IMG/VR virus record: IMGVR_UViG_3300006224_000012
Span: 1-57,308 of that record
Reading direction: 5' to 3' (one strand)
Length of the DNA stretch: 57,308 bases
Origin: a virus
The notes below the pieces were generated by a model. That model was not told where the DNA came from. It searched no databases and saw nothing but the letters and a program-made list of their open reading frames with translations. Both the position numbers and the translations under genes were made by a program. Positions 23,181 through 32,591 of this stretch are shown here, in pieces; the stretch's first letter is position 1, and each line of letters starts with the position of its first letter.

Positions 23181-24268
23181 GCTAATTCCCCCATATCTAA
23201 GAAATCTGGTTTATGCCGATAAATTTTCTTTCCATCAATAGTATCGACAGCTTTTATCTGAATTATCACACCCCCCACTTCTGGGACTAAACTTTTTTTA
23301 ACCAGATAATCGCTTTGTGCTTCAAAACATCCCGGTAAAATAATTGTGCTATTCCGATGTTTAGGAATATAGAGATTGACATGATAATGCCCAATGACAG
23401 TAATATCACATACTTCCTCTGGTTTTAAGCTATCCACAATTTTTTGTGGTTTGTAGCTTTTAAACGGTCCAAGTCCCCCATCACCATGTCTTAGCATTAT
23501 GCTAAATCCATTGTCCTCAATCGTTCCACATAGCTTCCCTAGATACACGATATCTTGTCGTTTTTCCGCAACTTTTTGCAGTAAATCCGAGCCGCATTGC
23601 TTATATAGGTCTAGGTCATGGTTTCCCGAGATTGTGTACGTTTTTATGCCGTTTTCTGGATAAGTTGAACAGATGTAATTAATCTGTTTGTCTTCCCCAT
23701 AGATTTTCAAATCTGCCATTTGGCCCTTATATACTGTGCCATTTCCAGCAGATAAGTCCCCGGCACAAAAAATAGCTTCAACCTTCTCCTCTTCACATAT
23801 TTTATAGAAGTTATGGAGTAGGTCAAGCCTCTCATGAATGGAGCAAATATGTGGGTCTGCAATAACCCCGTATTTAACCCAATCATCTTTTTTAAATAGC
23901 TCCATCTGATATATAAGGTTATCAGGAGTAGGAGCCGCTTTATCAAATACTAAATACCCCGCCTTAAACTGAATAGCAGAGCGACTATTCATAAGGTCGT
24001 CTAACAAGTCTTCTAACCCATCTAGGTCAAGATTGAATCTCCTAGCCAAATCAGTTGGCTTTATAGGGTTGCTTCTAATGATTTTTACTGCTTTTTCTAC
24101 AGGGTCGTCCCCTAAAACCTCCAGTTTTGCAATTTCTCTGTCATATCTTTTCTTTAATGCATTCGGTGATAATGCCATTTGGAATTCTTTATTGAATTCC
24201 TTAGTTATGTCTGTCCACGATTTACTACTTAACCGTTCTACTATGAATTCATACTCTCTAGTTAACAA
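23177..24268 (-). CDS. Calcineurin-like metallophosphoesterase with N-terminal helical domain
   Basis: The product is 363 aa from TTG 24268 behind AAAGGAG. Metal-site motifs appear in order: ADPH (137-140), GD (170-171), GNHD (215-218), RHGD (260-263) and GHYH (293-296). This is the full set for a two-metal phosphoesterase of the SbcD/MPE type. Residues 1-110 are helical and resemble one or two winged-helix/HTH units (KSWTDITKEFNKEF..., IKPTDLARRFNLDLDGL), suggesting nucleic-acid binding. Similar HTH-MPE fusions occur in phages. The substrate is not readable. Confidence 0.88.
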   Translation of the reverse strand: MLTREYEFIVERLSSKSWTDITKEFNKEFQMALSPNALKKRYDREIAKLEVLGDDPVEKAVKIIRSNPIKPTDLARRFNLDLDGLEDLLDDLMNSRSAIQFKAGYLVFDKAAPTPDNLIYQMELFKKDDWVKYGVIADPHICSIHERLDLLHNFYKICEEEKVEAIFCAGDLSAGNGTVYKGQMADLKIYGEDKQINYICSTYPENGIKTYTISGNHDLDLYKQCGSDLLQKVAEKRQDIVYLGKLCGTIEDNGFSIMLRHGDGGLGPFKSYKPQKIVDSLKPEEVCDITVIGHYHVNLYIPKHRNSTIILPGCFEAQSDYLVKKSLVPEVGGVIIQIKAVDTIDGKKIYRHKPDFLDMGELA

Positions 24269-24271
24269 AAA

Positions 24272-24433
24272 TTAGTCTCCTTTAGTTTCTATTCTGAACA
24301 CTTTCAGATTGTTTTCACGACTTTTTCTAATTCTGGCTATTAACTGTGCCCTCCGTTCTAATTCGGATTCTTCAATCCTATCTTCTGCTTCTGAAAGCTC
24401 CTTAACCTTGTGAAGTTTCTTGAATATTCTCAT
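24272..24433 (-). CDS. Small coiled-coil protein (53 aa)
   Basis: ATG 24433 overlaps the end of the upstream gene by 32 bases. The product MRIFKKLHKVKELSEAEDRI... is a continuous charged helix ending VFRIETKGD, just before the phosphoesterase start. The ribosome-binding site is weak. It probably depends on coupling. Function unknown. Confidence 0.5.
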   Translation of the reverse strand: MRIFKKLHKVKELSEAEDRIEESELERRAQLIARIRKSRENNLKVFRIETKGD

Positions 24434-24833
24434 CTTTTTCTAGAAGACCCCTTACTAAGTCCTCATGTACCCCCTTTCTCTCCTTTAGCTCTAGGTATTT
24501 TTCAAATTCTGCAATCAACTCAGGAGCCTCACATTTTAGTTTGACCAGTTGCTCAATCTGCCCTAGTCGTTGGTTTTGGAGCCTTTGAATCTCTAGGACA
24601 TTCTCTAACACATCTGCTATTTTGTCAAGGGCTTCGTCCTTCCTCTCAAACGCCGGTAAAAGTTCCTCCAAGATATTGTTTCCTATGGTTAGTACTTGGT
24701 TCTTCCCTGATTTATTTTCTACCTTTTGTATCCTTTTATTTACCTTTGTATTATAAATAGTAAGAAGGCCAGCTACAATGGCGACGAGTAAGCCAAAAGA
24801 ACCCGCGATAATCTCGTTTACAGGGACCGCCAT
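24402..24833 (-). CDS. Membrane-anchored coiled-coil protein (143 aa)
   Basis: One N-terminal membrane span (IIAGSFGLLVAIVAGLLTIY, residues 8-27) is followed by a basic junction and long charged heptad-like helices to the end. ATG 24833 lies behind AAAAGGAGAAGAAT. Its layout resembles spanin-like or haemolysin XhlA-type phage lysis proteins (XhlA has the reverse order), and its position between fibre and lysis genes fits. The identity is not firm. Confidence 0.65.
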   Translation of the reverse strand: MAVPVNEIIAGSFGLLVAIVAGLLTIYNTKVNKRIQKVENKSGKNQVLTIGNNILEELLPAFERKDEALDKIADVLENVLEIQRLQNQRLGQIEQLVKLKCEAPELIAEFEKYLELKERKGVHEDLVRGLLEKDENIQETSQG

Positions 24834-24864
24834 ATTCTTCTCCTTTTTACTAATATTATCGTCA

Positions 24865-27800
24865 TTATCTTCTTGAGTACTTACCAGGATATTTAACTGC
24901 TCTTGGAACTCTTGGACCTATAGATAAGTTTCCTGGACCATAAATTCCTTCTTCTCCTTTTTGAGTTTGTATAACTCCCATTATGTTACTTCTATTCAAT
25001 GCAACTGAGTGCCAAATTGCATCATCTTCCCAACTTATTCTGGAGAATGTTTTAAAATTACAGGGGGTTACTACTCTACCTTCATCCCAACTACCAGGAT
25101 AAAAGCCATAAATGTCTAATAGTAAATGGGCAGGAATAATTGTATTATCTCCCCTATAGGTATTGGTAACTAAATCTAAACAAGAAAGATATGCATGAGT
25201 ATACCCTTGCTGCCATTGCCAAGGATGCCCTGGACCCCACCAAGCAGAAACTAATTTTCCATCAGTTGTTACTGTGGCATCCATTAAATCCCACCAATCA
25301 ACAGAATCAGGCTCAGTTAGTATTAAAGGAAGCTCTTTCATAGTCTCATCTTCTATATAGAAGAGTTTATAGTCTTCAAAATCGTTATTTGAGAAGCCAT
25401 TACATAAGAAGAAGTAAATTTTATTATTATAGGCTCCTGCTGCTGTAAGTGCTAATATATTAGCGGGATTAGATGTGAAAAACTCAGTTACACCCTGTCT
25501 ATTGTACATATAAAATGGAGTTGACCAAGACCCTGAAGTTCCTTTTATATAATAAGTAGGCCCATATACTCTAGTACTTCCCGTAGTAAATTGATTTCCT
25601 ATTATAAGATGATATACTCCACCAGTATAAAATGCTCGGTATGTCACGGTATTTTCATCCCCATATGAAGAGTAATAAGAAGGTACGGTATAAACTACCT
25701 CATCACTATAGCTATCTGTATCTTTATTAAAGGTTGTCATATGGTATTTTCTATCAGTTCTGTTATACCAAAATACAACGAGATTATCCCCTACTAATAT
25801 AACTTCTGATTGACTTCCACAACTAGCACCACTAAAGGTAGCAACTGTAGTGGCTGTTCCAAAACTATAGACTCCATTTGAGTATGTTCCTTTTAAGTGC
25901 TTAATACTAGTGCTATAAAATTCAACACGATGGATTGTATCATTACTGTCAACTGTACTCCATTGAAATATATTAGTGCTGTTTATATCATTAAAACCCC
26001 CAATATATGACCAAGTTGCACCATTATCTGTAGAACGGTATATTTGGTTTGGAGGGAGAGGGTCATAATATCTAACGGCATCCCCGAGTACTATAAGAGA
26101 ATCATCAGATAATCTATAAATATAGTCACGGGGTAATTCAGTATCCCAATATTGCGGTCCTCCAACTTCGGATGGATTTTCATAGTCCCAAACATAATAG
26201 CCATTTTCTAAATCATTTACATCAGTTACATAGTTATCATTCCAATCTATAGAAGAAAACCATCTATCATTATCAATAATAGATGCTGATGGCCTAGTTA
26301 TATCCTCTCCTTCATTCCACCAGAAAGCGCAACATTGTAAATCTTCAACTTTTCTCCACTCTTGAACAGTAATATCTCTTATTAGAAAATAAGCACTCTC
26401 AGTAGTTTCTGAATCAGTCCAATCAACCTCAATATTAAGACTAGGAAGATAATCATCCATGAAGCTAGGAAGCTGTCTTCTTACGCCTCTCCAATTTATA
26501 CCTTTTTGTTGCCAAGTATACCAATTGTTAGTTGTGGCATAAAACACTTTGTCCTCAAATCCCGTTGCTCCACCTATAAATTCTACAAGTGTTCCACTCC
26601 ATTCTTTAGTATTAGCGCCGGGAATAACAAATTTTACTTCCATAGAATATTCTCCATGACCACTAAAAACTAGTTCGTCTATATTAACCCAGAAATTAGA
26701 ACCCCATGTAGATGAGCCTGAACAAGTAGTAGATAATTTAAGACAGGTTACTCCATCTACAACTACCTTCTCTGCTGTTCCCGTAAAACCTTCATCATCA
26801 TCTATGTCTACATTATTTATATCATAGGTATCTAAGTTTACTTTGAATGGCGTTCCAACTTTAAACCATATTTTCTCATATAGACTTTTATCTTCTCCGT
26901 AAGGTGTAAAAGGAGTTACAATCTGTTGACTTTCTGTAGTGCCATCATCATAAGAGATACTTATATTATTTACTATATTTCCAGCATCATACGTATCTGG
27001 CCCAATATAATAATCCATAGAGGGAAGATAAGAAGCAGGATTTATGGCTAGTACTGAAGGAGCTAATAGTTTACAATGGCTGCAATGTATGGTTATTGTA
27101 AGGGTTACTGTCGCTGATTTGGCGGTGGTAACTACTGGGGCCAAAATTTGGGCATGAGAACAGGTTAAGATTGGGACTGAGACACTAGAGTTCATCGTTA
27201 TAGTTGGGCTAAGTAATCTTACCTGAGTAGCAGTAAGAGGAATGGCTTCGATATTTATTGATGTAATAAATGCTGGTGCTAGAATCTGAGCATGAGAACA
27301 GGTAAGAACTACTGCTACAATTTCTGTTAAAGCTCCAATTGTTGGGGCCAATAATTGAACATGTTGAGCAGTTAGTATAGATGCATCTATTAGTTGGCTC
27401 TGTATTAACGTAGGAGCAAGCAATCTTGTATTAGATGCAGTTAGAATTGATGCAGAAACATAACCTATTCCCTCCATACTTGGTGCAAGCAGTTGTGCAT
27501 GAGAACAAGTTAATGGGATTGCTTCTGTATAACTCTGAAGAATCAGACTTGGGGCTAGAATTTTAGCCGCAGATGCGGTTAATGGCACAGCAGAAATAAC
27601 ACTAACAACTACCAAACTTGGTGCAAGTAATTTCGCATGAGAGCAAGTCAATACGGCACTAGTAATAGTTGAATCTAATATAGATGTAACAATTACCGAA
27701 GGTGGTACGAGTTTACATTGTTGCGCGGTTAAAACTGGTGCTGCTATTTGAACATTGGCTAGTAGAGTTACTGTCGGTGTTAATAATTGGGCATGGGAAC

Positions 27801-29946
27801 AAGTTAAGCAAGGAACAGAAGCAAATATAAGGCAAGAAATGGTTGGAGCTAATAGTTTAGTGCTAGATATGGTAAGAGAAACTGTATCTCCTAAATAGGC
27901 TACTACGTTGGTATTAAAGTAAGCTTCGGATTCTCCATCATAAGTATGGGCACGATAGTAATAGATAGTTCCATCTGTCAGGTCTGTGTCAATATACTCG
28001 TAAGTTATGCCATTCCAATATCCAGAATCAACTACTATCCATTCTCCTGATGCCCCGATTCTGCGCTCAATTTCTATAAATAGAACATCTATATCAATAG
28101 AAGGAGTGAGTAACTGGGCATGTTGTGCGGTTAGAACAGGAGCAGCAACAGCTATACTAGAGACAAAACTTGGAGCCAATAATTTAGTTTGTTGTGCAGT
28201 TAAAGGAATCGCTGTAACTTGTGCTATAGTGCTTACAATAGAAGCTAGTATTTTAGCATGTTGTGCTGTTAATATTGGAGATAGAATCCCTACTGATATA
28301 GTTGGAGAAAGAATTTTAGTGTGTTGTACGGTTAGTATTTCTGCTACTATTTCCTTTGATGAAGGAAGAGTTGGAGCTAAAAGTTGAGCATGACTTGCAG
28401 TTAAAGGTACAGCATCAGCTTGACCAGAATGTTGAGTAGTTGCAGTTACTTCTGGAGGAATTATTTTAGTTTGTTGTGCTGTTAAAATAGTGGCAGAAAT
28501 GCTGGCATAAATATCTATTTGATAATGAGAGACATAAAAATACAAATCAGACCCATATATTATACCAAGCTCAAGTTTTTTAGTTATGTATCTATAACCA
28601 TCTGTAAGTGTAACTTCGCTTCGTATTCTATCAAAAGCTAAATGCGTGTGAGTTTCAACTACTGATGTACTAGCAGTTCCACTATCATGTAAATCAGAGT
28701 GTAATTGAAAATCAACTTCGTTATCAGGTTCAGAATAGTATCTACCAATACTATCCCAATAGGTTGCATTTAAGACGCTATAATTTGCCTCTGTATAAAG
28801 CATTCTAGAATCAGTAGCCCAAGTCCAAGTACTATCATGCGCGTGAGCTATAGGGTATTGAATTTCAACTTTCTGTAAGTCTGTTAAAGTAAGAAAAAGG
28901 TTGGCTGCATATAACTGACCTGAATAGGAAAGAGAACTTTTATGGGCTGGGATAAACTCATCACCATCATGAAAATTAGTGGCATCCCATTCAAAGTCAT
29001 CACCTATTGTATACTGTTCATTACCAACCGCACTTAATTCAGCAACTATAGAACTATCTGTGTAATTATAAAGGGCAAGATAATGAGTGCCAACATTATA
29101 TGTTTTTATTTCTAGATTACAATGGTCAACATTTTCCCAATGGCTTTCAGTTTTAAGCCAAATTCCTCCCCCCGGTATGGTAACGTAATCAGTAGAACTT
29201 GGGTACTCATAATCAGTATCTTGAAAAAGTTGAATTTGAATACGAGTTTTTGTTGCACCTTTTTGTACAATAATAATTTTTGCTGAGTGTACGGCTGTAC
29301 CATTAGGATAAGTACCATACCCTTCCATTTTTACACCATAAGTGGCACTTCCACTTACGGGAGTAAACGCCGTACTTCTCACTCTTCCAATATCATCACC
29401 TAGAGAATAAGGAACTGTTACAGATACTATTTCATCATCTGTATTATAATTAATTAGTGTAACAACACAATCTATAGTATCATCATTATCAGCAGTTACT
29501 TCAAAGTAATAGGTGCATTCTCCATCATAATCATTTGTGTTTATTGTTTGTTGTGTGAACCAAAATTTTGCCTCATTAGGATAAGTAAAATCTCCTTGAT
29601 TATGAGGTCCATTATAAATACTACATAGCTCAATAGGAACTTCAATATCCATTCTAAATACTGCATTTGTACTTGCAGTTAGAATTTTAGTTTGAGAACA
29701 AGTGATAGGAGTAGCATTAATAATTGCAATATTAGTATCAATTGAAGGAGTTAACAGTTGAGCATGAGAACAAGTTATTGGTGGTACTTCAGTAAGACTA
29801 GAAGCAATATCTCCACCAGCAATGGCAAATACACCTGTTTCTAGATGTGCAACATCTAAACTAGTAGTATCAACAGTAGAAACTTTAGCAAATACCCCAC
29901 TCCCTAGCCAAGCAAGGTCTAGAGTTTTTACATCAGGGGTTGCCAT
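24865..29946 (-). CDS. Giant fibre protein with repeats and a sialidase-like beta-propeller (1693 aa)
   Basis: After a short head (two LDxAxLxxGVFA units) and two LTCSHAQLLxP repeats comes a jelly-roll-like region (about 90-470), then about 18 further LTxxxxKLLxP repeats, mostly the CSHAQLL and AQHxKIL subtypes, interrupted by one Fn3-like unit. The last ~700 residues look like a beta-propeller. Residues ~1301-1311 contain an Asp-box, STDNGATW, as in sialidases and other glycan-binding or hydrolysing propellers. No complete sialidase active site could be traced. It probably recognises or cuts host surface glycans. Confidence 0.75.
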   Translation of the reverse strand: MATPDVKTLDLAWLGSGVFAKVSTVDTTSLDVAHLETGVFAIAGGDIASSLTEVPPITCSHAQLLTPSIDTNIAIINATPITCSQTKILTASTNAVFRMDIEVPIELCSIYNGPHNQGDFTYPNEAKFWFTQQTINTNDYDGECTYYFEVTADNDDTIDCVVTLINYNTDDEIVSVTVPYSLGDDIGRVRSTAFTPVSGSATYGVKMEGYGTYPNGTAVHSAKIIIVQKGATKTRIQIQLFQDTDYEYPSSTDYVTIPGGGIWLKTESHWENVDHCNLEIKTYNVGTHYLALYNYTDSSIVAELSAVGNEQYTIGDDFEWDATNFHDGDEFIPAHKSSLSYSGQLYAANLFLTLTDLQKVEIQYPIAHAHDSTWTWATDSRMLYTEANYSVLNATYWDSIGRYYSEPDNEVDFQLHSDLHDSGTASTSVVETHTHLAFDRIRSEVTLTDGYRYITKKLELGIIYGSDLYFYVSHYQIDIYASISATILTAQQTKIIPPEVTATTQHSGQADAVPLTASHAQLLAPTLPSSKEIVAEILTVQHTKILSPTISVGILSPILTAQHAKILASIVSTIAQVTAIPLTAQQTKLLAPSFVSSIAVAAPVLTAQHAQLLTPSIDIDVLFIEIERRIGASGEWIVVDSGYWNGITYEYIDTDLTDGTIYYYRAHTYDGESEAYFNTNVVAYLGDTVSLTISSTKLLAPTISCLIFASVPCLTCSHAQLLTPTVTLLANVQIAAPVLTAQQCKLVPPSVIVTSILDSTITSAVLTCSHAKLLAPSLVVVSVISAVPLTASAAKILAPSLILQSYTEAIPLTCSHAQLLAPSMEGIGYVSASILTASNTRLLAPTLIQSQLIDASILTAQHVQLLAPTIGALTEIVAVVLTCSHAQILAPAFITSINIEAIPLTATQVRLLSPTITMNSSVSVPILTCSHAQILAPVVTTAKSATVTLTITIHCSHCKLLAPSVLAINPASYLPSMDYYIGPDTYDAGNIVNNISISYDDGTTESQQIVTPFTPYGEDKSLYEKIWFKVGTPFKVNLDTYDINNVDIDDDEGFTGTAEKVVVDGVTCLKLSTTCSGSSTWGSNFWVNIDELVFSGHGEYSMEVKFVIPGANTKEWSGTLVEFIGGATGFEDKVFYATTNNWYTWQQKGINWRGVRRQLPSFMDDYLPSLNIEVDWTDSETTESAYFLIRDITVQEWRKVEDLQCCAFWWNEGEDITRPSASIIDNDRWFSSIDWNDNYVTDVNDLENGYYVWDYENPSEVGGPQYWDTELPRDYIYRLSDDSLIVLGDAVRYYDPLPPNQIYRSTDNGATWSYIGGFNDINSTNIFQWSTVDSNDTIHRVEFYSTSIKHLKGTYSNGVYSFGTATTVATFSGASCGSQSEVILVGDNLVVFWYNRTDRKYHMTTFNKDTDSYSDEVVYTVPSYYSSYGDENTVTYRAFYTGGVYHLIIGNQFTTGSTRVYGPTYYIKGTSGSWSTPFYMYNRQGVTEFFTSNPANILALTAAGAYNNKIYFFLCNGFSNNDFEDYKLFYIEDETMKELPLILTEPDSVDWWDLMDATVTTDGKLVSAWWGPGHPWQWQQGYTHAYLSCLDLVTNTYRGDNTIIPAHLLLDIYGFYPGSWDEGRVVTPCNFKTFSRISWEDDAIWHSVALNRSNIMGVIQTQKGEEGIYGPGNLSIGPRVPRAVKYPGKYSRR

Positions 29947-29947
29947 A

Positions 29948-32581
29948 TTAAGCCTGTGTTATACTTATATCATCTATATAAACAGACTCGCTTGCGCCAT
30001 AAGCATGAATTTGAATATCTACTACTCCTGCTTCTCCAGGAGTAAAATTAATTGTTAGCTGTTCCCAACTACCATCTGAAGCTGCGGCTGAATCTTCTAC
30101 ATTGGTATCTACATCTGCAATTTGATAAGCAGGACAAACCAGTTTTACAGTCATAACTGAACTGGTTTGTCTTTTTACATATACAGAAACAGTAACTTGT
30201 GTATCAGCACCACAAGCTACTTGTGCTATACTAAATGCCGTTGGAAACCATGATGTTGCTCTAGTTGAAGCCCCAAGAGTCATTTTCCAAGAAATTCCTG
30301 ATGCTGTGTGCCTCGTAGTTGCTTCATCTTCTACTATATCATATGGATTTAAGTAAATAAGATGGTTATTTTCTGTTTGATTGTGTTTTATACTGATGAA
30401 CTTATCATAGGCAGAAGTGGAAATAGAAGGTCCATTATCAAATAAACAATTAAAAAATTTATGCTCTCCTCCGTATCCATGAAGCACATCATTTACTGAA
30501 CCAGAGGTATCTGTCCAAACACAATTGTAAAAAGATGCTGGTGTGTAAAGATATATTCCACTATAACTAGAGCTAGATGCATATGCATAAAGATGGTCAA
30601 ATACACAATTAATGAACACTATATCATAAGACCTGTCTATAACGGTGTCATCATATGTAGTATAGACTTTTATATTATCAAATTTTATATGATAAGCATT
30701 CCAAGAACTAGTCATATCAAAAGTAGTATTTCCTATAATATATCCATCTTTCAATATAATAGTATTTGCTACACCACTCGCATAACTATAAAGTGGTGAA
30801 TAGGAACCTACTATTGCAAAGTCATGTAGGTATATTCCACCATTACCGTAATTATATACTCCATATACCGCTCCTACTGAACATAATCTTTCTATTTCTA
30901 TCCAATTATAATCATTATTATAGAAAGCGGCGTGTGCTTTTGAATTTCGTAGCCAAGTATATCCTGTTTGGCTACTAAAAGTGGAATCCCAACCACCGCT
31001 AAATTTAGGATAGCTTGTGGCAGAATAGTTTTCATAGGTCAGAACAAAATAATCATTCATTCTCAATGGTTCTATTTTGTATCCAGTTTTTGTTCCTGAA
31101 GACCCATTAAAATAGCTTGGATATGCAGATGTACCCCCACAAGCAGAGCCTAAAGTAACCGTAGTAGTTACAATATTTCTAACAGGGTAAAATGGGGGAG
31201 CGTCAGAACTGTTATCACTAATAACAGAAGAAAGAGAAATTGCATCGGCAGAGCTTGAAGATTTACAAGCAATAATTGTATCAGTATAAATATAACAAGC
31301 AGGCATCGCTACTGTAGCATAAACAGCAACACTTTGTATCGAAGAACCTAATGCAGAACCTTTATCTACTGTTATAGCTGACCACTTAGAATCTGTTAGT
31401 GGAGGAACATTAAAAGTATCAACTACTGTATTTCCAGACGTATCAGAACATAAACAAACTTGTAATATTCCTTCTTGAAGAATTTCAACAGAAGACATAA
31501 TCCAAAATGAAAGTTGTTGATATCCAGAGTAATCTGTTGCTCCTGCTAAAGCTTTATAGGCTAATTTACCTGTTGCCCCAGCAGAACAATTTATTCTACT
31601 TGAGTAACTCCCATTGATTTTATATGTAGTATAAACTGCTGTTGTTGTAAGAGCATTATCTTCTGACCAGACAGATTCTCCGTCATCTACTGCTAAAATA
31701 AGCCCAGAAGGAATTGTTACAGAAACAGAATCGGTTGTGAATGTACAGCTTCCTAAAGAAGTTGGTGTTTCAGATTTGGCATATTTAATAGTATCTCCCC
31801 CAGCTATTCTAGCTGCTGTTGCTCCTAGACCTGAATACCAAGGGCCAGTTTTAGGTAACGGGTATCCTATAAGTGAGGTATTATTTGTTACGTATGCTAC
31901 ATTAGAAAACCCATTAACAGGAGTACCAGTAGCTACACAGTTATAATAGTCAACAATTACTACTTGAGTAACACTACTAGTTGTGCCATCATGACTAAAA
32001 GTGTAGTTACCGCTTTCACTAGAAGCACGTTTCCAGTAAATAGAAAGTCGTTTATCTGATGCATAAGTAGTATTGGTTATTGCTGTAGAAGAAGCATCTA
32101 AATTAGACCACCCAGCGGGGGGAGTTATTGTTGGAGTTCCTGAACTTTTTTTAGCATATACATAAGCAAGAAGTATATCTCCATCTACAATTCCAGCAGG
32201 AGGAGTACAATCTACACTAGCATCTGCTTCTGCAACCATAGAACTAGCTGACCTAAAGGTTATGTTAGAGCCAGCAGCGGGGATTAGCTCTGCTACCATA
32301 GCGTGTTTATAAGGAGTAGAACTTGCTAAAGTTGCAATAGTTGGCTTTCTTAAACTTGTTGCTAGGTAATCTGCGATATAAATATCATAGTTAGCTGTAT
32401 AATAGGTATCACTACGCTCTGTCCAAGGAGAAACTACTGTAGCTGATTGAGCAGTAGCATGGTAGGCAATACCAAAAAATACATACATGTATTCATCTGT
32501 AATACCAGAATAGGGGTCAGCATAACTAGTACCATCAAAAGTATCAGAACCTATACGTGGGTCTACATAAAACGTAGTCAT
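29948..32581 (-). CDS. Tail fibre / tailspike-like protein with beta-helix (877 aa)
   Basis: The N-terminus TFYVDPRIGSDTFDGTSYADPY is typical of phage fibres that start a parallel beta-helix. Residues ~540-740 alternate short hydrophobic strands with Asn/Tyr/Gly turns (IIGNTTFDM, IVFINCVFDHL, ASFYNCVW, FFNCLFDN), as in right-handed beta-helix tailspikes. The last ~110 residues (VTVSVYVKRQ ... GSWEQLTINF ... SVYIDDISI) match a carbohydrate-binding jelly roll. Catalytic residues cannot be assigned. Located just after the baseplate genes. Confidence 0.75.
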   Translation of the reverse strand: MTTFYVDPRIGSDTFDGTSYADPYSGITDEYMYVFFGIAYHATAQSATVVSPWTERSDTYYTANYDIYIADYLATSLRKPTIATLASSTPYKHAMVAELIPAAGSNITFRSASSMVAEADASVDCTPPAGIVDGDILLAYVYAKKSSGTPTITPPAGWSNLDASSTAITNTTYASDKRLSIYWKRASSESGNYTFSHDGTTSSVTQVVIVDYYNCVATGTPVNGFSNVAYVTNNTSLIGYPLPKTGPWYSGLGATAARIAGGDTIKYAKSETPTSLGSCTFTTDSVSVTIPSGLILAVDDGESVWSEDNALTTTAVYTTYKINGSYSSRINCSAGATGKLAYKALAGATDYSGYQQLSFWIMSSVEILQEGILQVCLCSDTSGNTVVDTFNVPPLTDSKWSAITVDKGSALGSSIQSVAVYATVAMPACYIYTDTIIACKSSSSADAISLSSVISDNSSDAPPFYPVRNIVTTTVTLGSACGGTSAYPSYFNGSSGTKTGYKIEPLRMNDYFVLTYENYSATSYPKFSGGWDSTFSSQTGYTWLRNSKAHAAFYNNDYNWIEIERLCSVGAVYGVYNYGNGGIYLHDFAIVGSYSPLYSYASGVANTIILKDGYIIGNTTFDMTSSWNAYHIKFDNIKVYTTYDDTVIDRSYDIVFINCVFDHLYAYASSSSYSGIYLYTPASFYNCVWTDTSGSVNDVLHGYGGEHKFFNCLFDNGPSISTSAYDKFISIKHNQTENNHLIYLNPYDIVEDEATTRHTASGISWKMTLGASTRATSWFPTAFSIAQVACGADTQVTVSVYVKRQTSSVMTVKLVCPAYQIADVDTNVEDSAAASDGSWEQLTINFTPGEAGVVDIQIHAYGASESVYIDDISITQA

Positions 32582-32591
32582 TTATTCTCCC

